Positions 33,611 through 44,499 of a stretch of DNA of 64,000 bases are shown here, in pieces. This stretch comes from Ustilago trichophora. Its lineage: Eukaryota > Basidiomycota > Ustilaginomycetes > Ustilaginales > Ustilaginaceae. The translations under genes were made by a program, and so were the position numbers. How positions within the stretch are numbered: position 1 is the first letter of the stretch; each line of letters starts with the position of its first letter. A model generated the notes under the pieces. That model was not told the origin of the DNA, made no database searches, and saw nothing but the letters and a program-made list of their open reading frames with translations. The stretch is taken from the NCBI GenBank assembly GCA_900323505.1, contig OOIN01000001.1, positions 1,736,001-1,800,000 on the forward strand, given 5' to 3'.

Positions 33611-36600
33611 CTAGGCGCCATCTTCGGTGATCAACCCGATCCTAGCGCGCCATAGCTCCTCTTTAAGCTTGGTGACCTCGGTCCACATCTTGTCTTCCCA
33701 CTCCATGGATTCGAGCTTGTCGAGATAAATGGCTGTGGGGAGTGGAGTTGGGGTGCGGGAAGGGGGTGCGACGGGTGCGGATTCGGCCGCAGCGATGGCG
33801 CCGGCGCGCGGGTGACGGCGGGGAGGGATGGCGGGAGCAGGTGAGGATGCACCGGTACCGCGGGCTACTGAGCGAGGTGGGAGGGGTGGTGCGGCTGCGC
33901 CGACCGCTGCAGTGGTGTCTGCGTCAGAAGGCTTGGTCTCAGCAGCTGCCTCTGTTGTGGGTTCCTTCTCATCCGCCGGTACGTCAGCAGAAGGCTCAGC
34001 AGCAGGGGCCTCGGTGGTCTCTGCGTCCGTCGCTTCCTCGTCATCCTTCGCCTCCTTGTCCTTGTCTGCTGCCTTGGCTTCGGTAGGAGAGGATGGTGCA
34101 TCGGCAAAGTCGTCGTCGTCGCCAGCGGTCTTCTTCTCGGCTTCGGACGATTCCTCCTCCGTAGCCTCCGTTTCCTTCTTTGCCTCCTCCGTCGGTTCTT
34201 CCGCCTCTGGTTCAGCTGCCTTGTCAGAGTCGTCCAACTCTTCTTGCACACTTTCCTTGATCTTTTCTGCTTCTGTCTTTTCGTCGTCTATCTTCTCGCC
34301 CTCCTCCTTCTCAGCTTCCACCTTCTTCGCCTCGGTCGCTTCTGCCGGCTTTGCCTCCTCAGCATGGGTTTCGGAAACCTCCTCGGCAGCAGCGACAGCC
34401 TTTTCTAGTGTCTGAACCTGCTCGCTCTGGGGCACAGATGCCGCCACCTTTGCCAAGTCAAGCGACGAAGAGCTGGCCGCTGCAGCATTTTGTTGCTCCT
34501 CGTTCATGAACTTGCCCTCCAGAACAACGGATCGTTCGAGGTTTCGGACGAAGCCCCAGTATTGGCACGCGGCACGCAGACGCAAGAGACAGTGGTGCGG
34601 GCAAAGCAAGTACCGTGTTGGCGCACTCTCGCTGAGGCGGAAGATATGTGTCGGAACCGGCAGGTGCGTGAGTACAAGACCTTCAGGCGGCACGACGGCC
34701 TGCGCTTCAACATCGGGTGAGGCAGAAGTTGAGGTGTTGCCGGCGCTCTCCAACTCTGCTGGCTTGTTGGATGAGGACGACCTCCTGAAGGAGCTGAAAA
34801 GGCCACCTCTGGAAGGCTTGGGCGTGATGGTGCCAGAGTTGCTGCCGCTGCTGCTACCAGTGATAGAGCCAAGCGAGCTTGCTGCTGAACTGGCCCAGCT
34901 AGAGGTCGCTGTGGCAATGCTGCTCGGCACGAGAGACGTCTTGCCACCTTGCTCGGCAGACAAGGCTGTCGCCGCAACGCCTCCCGGTAAGGGTACATTG
35001 ACGACCGGGATGCCACACATGGCACAAGCTGCGGGAGGCAAGTGTGCATTCTCCCGGCGGATGAGATCTTCGTCGATGGTTGCGCTTCCGGAAAAGATGG
35101 GTTCGATGACCAGATTTCCGTCAAGAATGGCAGTATTAGCTTGACGCCTGCTAAGCCAATTGAGACCTGGCGCAAAGTCGAGGCGCAGACATGGCTCAAC
35201 ATCTTCTTCCTGCGATCTCTTGATGAAAGGGAGAGAGAGCTGACTTGGTAGAGATACCATGTTCTCAACGCTGGAAGGCAAAGTAGGATAGTCGCGATGC
35301 CGGCTGACACCGGCGATTGCGAATGGAGAGCTGGAAGTGTATGTGCCGCCAAAGCCCTGGCTGTACGCTGATGCTGCAGTGGTAGTGGAGTTGGTAGGTG
35401 CTGCTGTGGAATGCTGCGGTGCCGGAGAAGCAGTGCGGGGCGTAGGCGTGCCACTGTACGAGTCACGCGCGGCAGCGTGTGTGAGTGGATAGTTGTAGAA
35501 TGGCGCAAGCTGTTTGCGAAGCTTGCGCAGATGGGCGATAAAGGAGCGGAACTCTTGGTACGGGACAATGTTGATGATGAGACGTGCCTCAGCTGCAAGG
35601 TCGACGGCAGGCTTGTGCTTGCGCTCCTGCATCGCGGTCCTTTGGGAAATGGAACGGGCAAGCGACGAAGTTTTGAGGCGTTGGAAGCTGACTGCCTCGC
35701 TCTCCACAGTCACGATGGAGGCACCGTCGTCACCGTTCTGTTTCGAGGCTGACCCGCTTTGCAATTTCTCGACTTGACGCTGGAGGTCTGCGAGTACCTT
35801 TTGCTGTTCGAGCATGATGCCCTCGGTGTCCTTGAGACGCTCCTCCATGTTGCGACTCTTCTCCTCTGCTCTTGCGCGAGAGAGTCGCTCTACGGCCACC
35901 ATCTTGTTCGCCTCGCTGAAGAGGCTGGAACTCAACTCGTCGAGCTCGGCCTCGATCTTGCTCTTGTCGCTCTCGGCTTTTCCACGCTGAGCAGTCTCCT
36001 CGATGACGCGATCCATCATTCTCTGCATTTCACTACTAACGTGAGCCTTTTCGACCAAGAGGCCGGTGTTGAGTGCGTCGAGATGTTCTGAGCGCTCCTT
36101 TTCGAGCTCCTTGATCTTTACGGACATGCTACGAATTCGCTCTTGAGCTTCCGAGTAGTCGTCTTCGAGATCGGCGATACGGTTGAAAGACTTGACGAGC
36201 TTCTCATTGAGACCGGTGACCTGATTTGTCAAGTCCTTGACCTGAGCTTGGAGTGCTTCGGTCGACATGTTGTTCAGCGAGGATGAAGCATCGGTTTGGG
36301 GATTGGCGTTGCTTTCCGATGCTAACGACTGAGATTCGGGGCGTGGGCTGCTGTGTGCGTTGGAGTGATCGTGACTGAAGATGGCAGAAGCAGCCGAAGC
36401 ACGTTTGAGGGCGGAAGCCTCGTCGTCCTGGCTGTCTTGAAGGCCGGCAGCGGGTTTTACGGCAGCATCCGAAGACGATTCTTGGCCGAGCACTTCGTCA
36501 GGATTGGCCTCGTCGGCGAGGATCGATTCGGGATCCATCCGTTGCAGTTGAGACTCGGGAACTGCTGCAGTGTCGGAAGTCTCGGTTTTGCTGCCAGCTT

Positions 36601-36637
36601 CTGAGCGCTTTGGCTCTGGCTCGGTCGCCGCCGACAT
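33611..36637 (-). CDS. SEC2: Sec2-type guanine nucleotide exchange factor for Rab GTPase Sec4
   Basis: A 1008-residue protein. A coiled coil from ~125 to ~293 is the Sec2 GEF domain; its signature ELDELSSSLFSEANKMVAVER lies at 231-251. Sec2 activates Sec4 on secretory vesicles bound for the growing tip. A middle region rich in Ser/Thr contains a conserved block (SLPSQLSLPFIKRSQEE, CLRLDFAPGLNWLSRRQAN) and Cys pairs (CAMCGIP and CPHHCLLRLRAACQYWGFVRNL) that may form a zinc-binding fold. Then comes a ~180-residue low-complexity Glu/Lys/Ala/Thr stretch, an SH3-ligand-like proline segment, and a conserved end (MEWEDKMWTEVTKLKEELW). A 5' UTR intron upstream of ATG 36637 is possible (AAG/GTAAAC to TACAG/GCAACG). 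Adjacent, convergent Arf-GEF also works in exocytic traffic, though co-regulation is not shown. Confidence 0.9.
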   Translation of the reverse strand: MSAATEPEPKRSEAGSKTETSDTAAVPESQLQRMDPESILADEANPDEVLGQESSSDAAVKPAAGLQDSQDDEASALKRASAASAIFSHDHSNAHSSPRPESQSLASESNANPQTDASSSLNNMSTEALQAQVKDLTNQVTGLNEKLVKSFNRIADLEDDYSEAQERIRSMSVKIKELEKERSEHLDALNTGLLVEKAHVSSEMQRMMDRVIEETAQRGKAESDKSKIEAELDELSSSLFSEANKMVAVERLSRARAEEKSRNMEERLKDTEGIMLEQQKVLADLQRQVEKLQSGSASKQNGDDGASIVTVESEAVSFQRLKTSSLARSISQRTAMQERKHKPAVDLAAEARLIINIVPYQEFRSFIAHLRKLRKQLAPFYNYPLTHAAARDSYSGTPTPRTASPAPQHSTAAPTNSTTTAASAYSQGFGGTYTSSSPFAIAGVSRHRDYPTLPSSVENMVSLPSQLSLPFIKRSQEEDVEPCLRLDFAPGLNWLSRRQANTAILDGNLVIEPIFSGSATIDEDLIRRENAHLPPAACAMCGIPVVNVPLPGGVAATALSAEQGGKTSLVPSSIATATSSWASSAASSLGSITGSSSGSNSGTITPKPSRGGLFSSFRRSSSSNKPAELESAGNTSTSASPDVEAQAVVPPEGLVLTHLPVPTHIFRLSESAPTRYLLCPHHCLLRLRAACQYWGFVRNLERSVVLEGKFMNEEQQNAAAASSSSLDLAKVAASVPQSEQVQTLEKAVAAAEEVSETHAEEAKPAEATEAKKVEAEKEEGEKIDDEKTEAEKIKESVQEELDDSDKAAEPEAEEPTEEAKKETEATEEESSEAEKKTAGDDDDFADAPSSPTEAKAADKDKEAKDDEEATDAETTEAPAAEPSADVPADEKEPTTEAAAETKPSDADTTAAVGAAAPPLPPRSVARGTGASSPAPAIPPRRHPRAGAIAAAESAPVAPPSRTPTPLPTAIYLDKLESMEWEDKMWTEVTKLKEELWRARIGLITEDGA

Positions 36638-37885
36638 CGGAACCGCCGCGTTGCCTGTACTTTCTACGCTGAGCTAATTGCAGCTATCAAGAGAAGCAAG
36701 AGGTTTACCTTCTGTCACCAGCTGGGTAGCTTCTCGAGATAGTTGTGCAAGGGCAATGACGTTATTGAATAAGGTTGACGGAGTCGAAGGTGAAGGTAGA
36801 GGAAGAAAGAGGTACGGGAAGCTGTCACGCGCGAATGTGATGTCGGATGCGGATTGAGTTGGGTTGGGGCGTGGCCAAATCTCGGCTGCAGCCTTTGTGT
36901 GGCTCCACGTCCACAGCAAGACCGCTCTAATTGTTCCGCCGGGGTCCTGACACGCACGCACCAACAACCAACACCCCCACGCTGCAAAAAGACCTCAAAT
37001 GCAAAGAAACTGCGCCCTTTTTGAAGCTGGACGAATGACTGCGCGCAGTCCCAAGCAAAAGAATGTGAGAGAGAGTCGTTGGAAGATCCGACTCCTCGAG
37101 TTGATTAGCGTCAACATGGGCTGTACTGCAATCACAGGGTCTGGCTGGCAAGGGGAGGAGCAGCAGCATATTCAAGTGAGCATCGGCTGCTCCGACGCGC
37201 TTGAAAGAACCGTGTGCTGTTGCACCTTTTTTTCCCACAAAGTGCAGATTTGCATCAAGCAGAGCCGCACACGCACGCACGCATCCCGCGCTGGAACAAG
37301 ACCTGCCTGCACGCGCCACTTCGAATGGCCAGATTGGCGTAGCAATTGACACACACTTTTAGCGACCTTCTGAGCCTAACTCAACTCACCAAGAAGGCCG
37401 AACCACACCATCCAGACCCCGCTTTCGCACTGAACCTCTCCCTTCCTCAACCCAATCTCCGACCACTACTAGCCACACCCTCGCATCTCCATTGCTTGTC
37501 TTGGCCAGCAGCAGAATAGTGTTGGTCTCAGCTGGTCCAATCCGACCTCGCAGCGATCCAAGCTCGACCGTCCATCACTCGCCTCAGACCACATCATCAC
37601 CAACAAATCCGACACGTAGGATCCTCATCCCAAGCATATCCAAGGACATTTTCGACTTCATTCCCTTCGTTGAGCTCAGCCTTACTTGACCAGGTCAGCC
37701 ATTTTTACAGCTTCTCCGCATTCACTTCTGCCGCCTGTCATCTCCCATCAGTGTTCCAACAACTACTCGCATCGAGCCAGTCTCCACGCACTGACATCCT
37801 TCATCAAGCTAGGCACGCTTACGAGCTCGCAGAAACTGCTGCAACTGGGGCGCCTAAGATAGTGGAGAGCATTCAAACTCCAGCC
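36638..37885. other. Divergent promoter region, SEC2 and the 37886 gene
   Basis: About 1.2 kb. It includes the possible SEC2 5' UTR intron (around 36655-36708) and a pyrimidine/C-rich leader from about 37370 onward for the plus-strand gene. No other gene found. Confidence 0.5.
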
Positions 37886-39659
37886 ATGTAAGTACCTCCG
37901 GCTCCAGCTTGACGCCCGCTGATTCGACAGAAAAAGAGATGCTGAACTTCGAGATTCTGATTCTACAATGTACAGGTCGAGCGATAGAGGTCAGCCTGTT
38001 CCAAAGGCAGGCGCGAGCCTCTCAGAGCGGATCGCTGCGTTGCAGAGGAAGACATCCAATTCAGCCAGGTCCAACAATCTCTCTCCACCTTCTACAGCAT
38101 CTGGAACCACCTCGGGTCGACTCAGCCCAGGCGAGAGCCCTTCGCGCTCTCCCTCCGGTAGTTCCGGCATCAATGCAGTGCGTGATCGCATTGCAAAGTT
38201 TCAGTCAAGCGACGAGAAGCCAGTGATGCCCAGGAGCTCCTTCGGTTCCCCAGCACCCAACCCTGAGATTCGAAACGCACGAAGGCAGTTCCCTGGGGCA
38301 AGCGCCGGTAAAGGCACCGGCGCTTGGGGCGAGGGTGTGCTGCGACCACAGATGACCGGTGGCGTCTGGCTCGGTGCCGGTGCTGGCGGTGGATGGGGGG
38401 AGCCTGGGTCTACATCGCTTCGCCCTCAAATGACCGGTGGTGCTTTCCTCGGCAACGGTGCGCCACGTTCATCAAGCTTTGGCGTCTCGCGCTTCCAACG
38501 AGGTGCTTCTGACAACATTGTGCACGGCACCGGTAGGGACGCTTTTGCCGAGCTTGACGATGACCTTGTCTTGACTGGACGAAATCGACCCGAGCCCCCA
38601 GCTGAAGCCGAAGCTGACAATCCCAACGCGTCCAAGGAACAGCTCGCAAGTGGCGCCGTTTCCAACGATGGCGCAGGTGTGCTACCAAAGTTGCCAGACA
38701 CGCCGACAGCCGAGATTGATCTCGAAAAGATTCATGCAACCTCGGGTCTCCCCGAGGCACCAGCCGTGGCCGCCATCCCCGAATTCCCAGAAGCACCTTC
38801 CGCAGCCCCGAAACCTTCCACCAAGATTAGCAGTGCTTTCGAAGGCACAGATGCGACTCCTGACACTTCGATCGAGATTGGCATCCACGGACGGTCCGCT
38901 GATGATGTCGAACGTATTCGTCAACGAGCACACAATCTGCAGCTATCGGAAGATGCCGAGGACGTCCCGCAAAACGAGCCCTGGATCGCACCACCGCCCG
39001 CGGATCTGGCTGAACAGGTGCCCAAGCCCATCGACACCAGCGAGATCCTCGCTGCTCGGCGCCAATCTTCGACGGACAGTTCACAAGAGCCTTGGGTTCA
39101 GGGCTACGGCAGACCTACGGTCGACCGCGATTTGGAAGCAGCCGGGCTCGCAGCTGGATCTCCAAGCAAGCCTCCACCCGCCGACTACTCGGCTTCGGGG
39201 ACGCTTCCCCAACGTGCGCAGGTAGACCGCACAGACTCGGGTCGTGTAGATCCTCTGGACCCCGCCGCTCATCAAGTGCGTGGACCTGGACTCCTGGTGC
39301 CACGTGACGAGGTTGCTGAAGCCAAAGATCTTGGACCTGATGCTGTCAAGGCGTCTCTGGCCCAATCTCCACCCACTCCAGCCGCCGCATCTCCCTCAAC
39401 ACCTGTCTCAAAGCCAACTCATTTCACACGGTCAGTCTCAAACGGACACTTGTCTCCTACGGATGCCAGCCCTTCTACAACAGCAGCTGATCAGGCTCGA
39501 CAAGCCGTCGCCATGGGACGTACAAAGAGTCAGTCACAGCGACTCCGACGCCCGCCACCAGGTACCGTGCTTTCGGCTGCAGACCTGGACGCAAGTGACG
39601 ATGAGTACGAGCCAGGCTGGGCGAGCGTCACCAGTGTCATGTCGTCATCGCGTTCATGA
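37886..39659 (+). CDS. Disordered protein of unknown function; start codon split by an intron
   Basis: Exon 1 contributes only AT (37886-37887). The intron 37888-37975 has a perfect GTAAGT donor and TACAG acceptor with an upstream CTGAT branch-like site. Exon 2 runs 37976-39659, giving ATG TCG AGC and 561 residues. Without splicing the upstream ATG meets TAA at once; an alternative start is ATG 37968 inside the intron. No domain recognised. Visible features: two short related motifs, LSERIAALQRKTS and VRDRIAKFQSSD, near the N-terminus; a Gly/Trp-rich block with LRPQMTGG occurring twice (followed by VWLGAG and AFLGNG); then Pro/Ala/Glu-rich disordered sequence and an acidic patch near the C-terminus. 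The paired RIA-(L/F)Q motifs could be binding sites for a partner, but function is unknown. Confidence 0.78.
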
Positions 39660-39944
39660 TGCTGCTCACCTTTGCAATCGAATTCGTTGGCGCATTTCAT
39701 GACTTCACCGCGTGATTCTCGCAAGAGTGACATTGTGGATGACGGTGCCACCATCGCTTTTGCGCTTTGTGCTCTTGAAATTTGGAAACCCTGAAACCCG
39801 GCAATGGTCGAATTGTCATACGAAGCAACGAGTGGTACATCGAGACGGCCCAATTTACAGAATGTAGTGTGTATGTGAATGTAAGCCAAGCGTTTTGAGT
39901 GCCCGGCAAACCCTTTATGAGAACGACTGCTGTGGAATGAGAGC

Positions 39945-41030
39945 CTACAATCGACTTGTCAAATCGTGAGCATCGATACCCTCGTATGCGATCGAGTAGA
40001 CAGCCTTGAAGAGCGGATAGTCGTCTACCTTGCCTCGTGCCTCGAGCAGCTCGTGCACCTCACGAGCCGTCTCAGTACCCTGCAGCTTCTGACCGTTCAA
40101 GAGCTCCTTCTCGAGCTGGTCGAAGGGCTTGCCGGTCTTGACGAATGCTTCGGCGCACTTGCGATTCCTTCCACCGAGACACGTGGTGATCAGATCAGCA
40201 ACACCGGCCGATGTTTCTGTAAACGTCTCTGGCTTGATTCCATCAAAGAACTCCTCGCTGAACCTTTTCATCTCCATCAACCCGATACGCATGACTGCGG
40301 CCTTGGCATTGTCACCCCATCCAAGACCATCCGTGAAGCCGGCCGCGATAGCTACAACGTTCTTGAGCGCACCGCAGAGACTGACACCAGCGACATCCTC
40401 GATGATGCCAACCTTGAATGTAGGTGTATCGAAAAGCTTGAAGAAGAGCTCTGCGTTTTCGCGGCCCTTGTCGTCGGCACGGTGTCCGATGGTCGTCTCG
40501 GAGAACTTGTCCTGCGCGACCTCGTTGGCGATGTTGGCACCGGACAGCGCAGAGCAAGACACGCCCAGCGCCTCCTGGATGACATCGGCAAAGATGGAGA
40601 TCTTTCCGTCCTTGACTTCGACACCCTTGATCATGGAAATGGCGTGTGCGTCGGGGTTGATCTTCCCCTTGAGCTGCTTGCATACCGATCGGATAAACTG
40701 ATGTGGGAGGACGAAGACGAGCATGGTGGCATCCTTGACTGCGTCGACGGGTGATGGGTTGGCAACGACGTTCTCGGGGAGCTTGCAGCCGGGAAGGTAC
40801 TTGGGGTTCTCGTGTGTCTCGTTGATGACTTGGGAGAGAGGCTTGCCTTTGTAGTCCTCTTCAAAGACGTACATTTGGACCTCTCGTTCAAAGATGTCCG
40901 AATGTCGCTGTGTGTTCTGTCCTGCAATGCGGGCGATGGCCGATCCCCAATTTCCTGAGCCGACAATGGCAACCTTGTGCTTCTTTTGCGAGCCGGAGGC
41001 AGAGGCTGACGAGGACGAGGAAGACGACAT
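39945..41030 (-). CDS. GPD1: NAD-dependent glycerol-3-phosphate dehydrogenase with C-terminal PTS1 (SRL)
   Basis: 361 residues from ATG 41030. It reduces dihydroxyacetone phosphate to glycerol-3-phosphate, feeding glycerol and lipid synthesis and balancing NADH. The N-terminal Rossmann motif is GSGNWG (24-29); ALKNVVAIAAGF carries the catalytic Lys, followed by DLITTCLGGRNRK of the C-terminal helical domain. The last three residues are SRL, a canonical type-1 peroxisomal signal directly before the stop, with no readthrough needed. The first 15 residues are Ser-rich. Upstream the same frame stays open for 64 more codons without an ATG and encodes an Arg/Ser-rich, acid-free, mitochondrial-presequence-like segment (ending QPLTLPSRYNAQIAN). 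Whether it is translated is unknown. Localisation to peroxisome as well as cytosol is inferred from the SRL. Confidence 0.95.
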   Translation of the reverse strand: MSSSSSSSASASGSQKKHKVAIVGSGNWGSAIARIAGQNTQRHSDIFEREVQMYVFEEDYKGKPLSQVINETHENPKYLPGCKLPENVVANPSPVDAVKDATMLVFVLPHQFIRSVCKQLKGKINPDAHAISMIKGVEVKDGKISIFADVIQEALGVSCSALSGANIANEVAQDKFSETTIGHRADDKGRENAELFFKLFDTPTFKVGIIEDVAGVSLCGALKNVVAIAAGFTDGLGWGDNAKAAVMRIGLMEMKRFSEEFFDGIKPETFTETSAGVADLITTCLGGRNRKCAEAFVKTGKPFDQLEKELLNGQKLQGTETAREVHELLEARGKVDDYPLFKAVYSIAYEGIDAHDLTSRL

Positions 41031-42481
41031 GTTGGCGATCTGTGCGTTGTATCGAGACGGAAGGGTGAGTGGTTGGAAGTATGACCTTGAGGCCGTACTG
41101 AGTGAGCGAGAGCTGGTAAAGATGGAACGAGACCCTGCCAGACGAGCCTGACGAGGGAGAGTGGATCCGAGTATCGACAGAATGGTGGAAATGTTGCGCC
41201 CCAGAGAGAGCCTATTTAGCAAGCCGGTCTGCTATTTGAAGGTTGGAGAGGCGCCTTTGCTGGAGAGTGCAAGATTTGATGCCGGATGTGCTTCTCCAGG
41301 AGCGAGAGTTGAGATGAATGGTGGTTTGGAAGCAACCAATTGTCAAGAGAGGGTTGAAGGATTCAAGTTGGCAATCAGTCAGCTGAGCATCGACAATCAG
41401 GCTCGCCTTAAGAGGTGTCAGGTACGGATGCGCCGAAGAAATGCCGTTGACCTACACTCACATTTCAAAAAAAGAATAGATGGCTCGAGTGTGGGCGCCC
41501 AAAAATTTCCAAAGGACGGACGGGAAGAGCCAAGGGTCTGTCCATGAAGCGAGAGAGAGGCAGACTGCTCTTTCGTCTTTCAGGCGGCAAATCCGAAACG
41601 GGCAAGGTGGAGGCGTTCACCTGAGAGAGATAGAGAGAGGAAAAAAGAGTGACACTCTGGCGCCTGTCTCTTGCCGTTCCAAGCTGGCCGTGCTCCGCAA
41701 TACGGTTGGTTGGGGTTGAAACTTCAAACCCATCCAGCCTGCCAAGGGACCTCACAGATCAGCCTCGAGATCTAATCTCCCACAAAATCTAGCAACTTCT
41801 GAACTCAACGTACTGTACTTGCCTGCAAGCTGAACGACATGAAATCTCTTCGAGGTGTGTGCGTCACAAACTTGTCGCAAAAAAAGAGCTTGCAGGACTC
41901 CGGTTAGATCGACCGGATACTAAGAGTGGGCAACATGACGCATTCTAGCGTTCACTTCCGTAGTTGCAATCGTACCTCTTTCAACAGGCTTTTGCAACTC
42001 AAACTTGGCGTGTCGGAAAGGGCGATTTTTCTCGCTCGGCGGAACTGTGCGATACGCGCCCCGCTTCCCTTCGGAGTAGCCCGGCGCCAAAACGCTACGT
42101 CTTCGGGTCTTCGAATCAAGGGTCCTAGTGTACTGTGCAGTGTAATCCGTGAAGGCTGCCGGACTATTCCCTTCACTCCGGATCTGCAAATGCCTGAATA
42201 TCACCGGTAGAAGATGTGTTGGACGCCGATGTAACGGGCTCACACGACTGCCCACGTCTGAAAGTGACGCTTCTGAAGGACATGCATCCGTTCTTTCGGT
42301 GACACCTCTACCCGAAATCACGGCAACAGTGTCGCTCAAATCCCGACCACGCTCAATTGTCGAGTCGCTCGTCAGACAGACAGCGCTCTCATCGACATCA
42401 AGCATGTTGTACAGAACAGTGCGAAAGTGTCGAAGCCATCATCTAGCATTGGGAATGGTTACAGTACAATGGTGAACTCGC
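41031..42481. other. Intergenic between GPD1 and RCC1
   Basis: GPD1 promoter and leader (including the ATG-less open frame 41031-41222) and the RCC1 3' side. A minus-strand frame 42405-41920 (161 codons from an ATG) shows no domain and is not called. Confidence 0.5.
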
Positions 42482-44499
42482 TCAGTCGTCCTGAGGAGGC
42501 TTGACAGCAATAGCCAGCGAGTGCTGGCCTGCTGTCGAGGCAGCCATGATGCGCCAAGCGCCGGGCTGACCAGGCATCGCAATGGCTGTAGGCGTGTCCT
42601 TGCTCTGATCGCCACCAGCATCCTCAGCGGGGTGGCCCAGTGCATCGTCCGAGGTGGTTCCCCACGAGTAAAGAGTGCCATCGGCTGCCAATGCCAACGT
42701 GAAGCGCATACCAGCGCTGATGGCTACAATCTTGGTCTTGCCGTCCTTGGTCTTGGCCGACTCGGGTGCCCACGATGGTGGCGCAGGGAAGGGTACCAGT
42801 GTGGGCTCGCGCACCACTACAGGGTTGGAAGCAGTAGCTCCCTTGAGCGCAGGATGGTCGGCGGGGAGACCCAGCTTTCCTTCGTCGCTGTCACCACAGA
42901 TGTAGACCTCGCCGTTGGCGAGCAGGAAGGCGGTGTGGAAGTTTCCACCCACAATCTGCACTACCTCGGCACCGTTGTGACGTACAGGGCTCAGCGCAGC
43001 GATGGTATGAGGAGTGGCGATCTTGGACGCCTTCAGGCCGGTGCCCGTCTGACCCTTGGTGTTGAGGCCCCAACCGACAACCTTGCCGCTCTTTTCTACC
43101 GCGAAACCGTTGGTGAGACCGCAGAAGATGCGCTTGCACTCTGCGAGACCAGACATGGGAGTCGGGGTCAGATCGCAGTCCTTGGGAGGCTCACCGTTGG
43201 TGAATTTCTGACCGACCTTGCGAGGGTTCGAACTGCGTCCGAGCTGGTAGCAAGTGTTGGTACCCCACGAGTAGACCTTGCCGTTGAGCGTCAGTGCGAG
43301 GAAGTGATTCTCGCCGGCTGCCACCGCCGCAAAGTGCTCGTGCTCGATGCCTGGCAACGCGATGGGGTACCATTGCTCCTTGTTGCGACCCGGTCCATCC
43401 GAGTCGGCGAAGCAGACACGTCCCTCGCCATCCTTAAAGTAGCCCCACGAGCGCAGACGTCCTTGGTCGTCGAGAGCGGCACCAGCAGCATCTGCCGAGG
43501 CGACGCGGGTTGCGCGGTACTTTTCGACGGTGCCCTCCTTTCCGTCGATGGGGTTGATGCCCTGGCCAGTGGGCGAGAGTCCCTCGACGGGAGCAAAGTT
43601 GAAGTAGGACTCCTCTGCGTCACCAGCAGCTCCTCGGTGCTTGCGTCCGAGTGTGCCGTAGTCTTCAGCGCCGGATGTCAAGATGCGACCAAGGCTGTCG
43701 ATCATGACCGAGTGCATGCCGCCGCCCACGATGACCTCGATACCGCCCTCTCCAAAGTCACCGTCATCGATCTGCATCGAAATTTCCTTGTTTCCGAAAG
43801 GTTTGGGTTTGTTGAGCTTGTTGGGCTTGTCATCTTCGGGAGGACCGACACCGAACTGACCCGCGTCACCCGATCCCCAAACGAAAAGCTTTCGGGGCAG
43901 TACAGCGCCCTTGCCGCCGGTAGTTGCAGTGCCTGTGCTGACCTCTACAGCGATTCCCTCGGCCACGTCGTCGGCATGGACTGGCTGAATGGGTCGTGGG
44001 ACAGAGTTGATGGGACCGGCAGGGGTTGGTGCGCGTCGTGTACGCTTGATCGGACGCGCTGTGCCGTCGGCCATGTCGACATCGCTTGTAGGCTCAGCAG
44101 AAGCACCGCGTGCTTTTGCGGAGCGCTTCTTGACATCAGGAAGGGGAGCAGCAGCGTCTTCGGCCTCAGCCTCGTCATCGTCTTGCAGCTCATCCTCTTC
44201 CTCCTCGACCTCCTTGGCTCGCTTCGTTCCGCGCTTTGCGGAAGGTTCAGCCTTGGGGTGAGCCTTGGCAGAGCTCGCTTTGGCTTTCGACGTGCCGTTG
44301 GCAGCCGCTTTCTTGGGTTTCTCTACGACAGGCTTGGAAGCGGGCTTGCTTGCGGGCTTTGCCGTCTTTGACGAGGCTGTGATCGAAGGTGCCGCAGTCA
44401 TTTGATGCCGACCGAGATGGAAAGTTGTCAACATTGGTCTATTTTGAAGCTGGTTCGCGAAACAAGTCGGAGGAAGCCATACTCACTTTTTGGTGCCAT
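42482..44499 (-). CDS. RCC1: RCC1-type guanine nucleotide exchange factor for Ran
   Basis: Two exons: 44499-44487 (13 nt, ATGGCACCAAAAA) and 44376-42482, joined by an intron with GTGAGT donor and ATCACAG acceptor; the joined frame gives 635 residues starting MAPKTSSKTAKPASK. Reading from ATG 44434 without splicing is possible but gives an atypical N-terminus. The Lys/Ala-rich basic N-terminus, with an acidic EEEEDELQDDDEAEAED run, is followed by the seven-bladed RCC1 propeller; blades show SWG and GxGxxGQTG-type repeats, e.g. FVWGSGDAGQFGVG, VYSWGTNTCYQLGR, VVGWGLNTKGQTG, LYSWGTTSDDALGH. RCC1 sits on chromatin and generates Ran-GTP for nuclear transport and spindle assembly. Length is larger than metazoan RCC1 but usual for fungal Prp20/Pim1 types. 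Confidence 0.9.

Noticed and set aside
41920..42405. Minus-strand frame of 161 codons between GPD1 and RCC1
   Set aside because: No domain or signal peptide, codon use unlike its neighbours; overlapping equally long frames exist on the other strand.
42521..44371. Open frame of 616 codons on the plus strand opposite RCC1
   Set aside because: It lies entirely antisense to a clear RCC1 propeller; its composition has no domain and is the usual mirror of GC-rich codon use.
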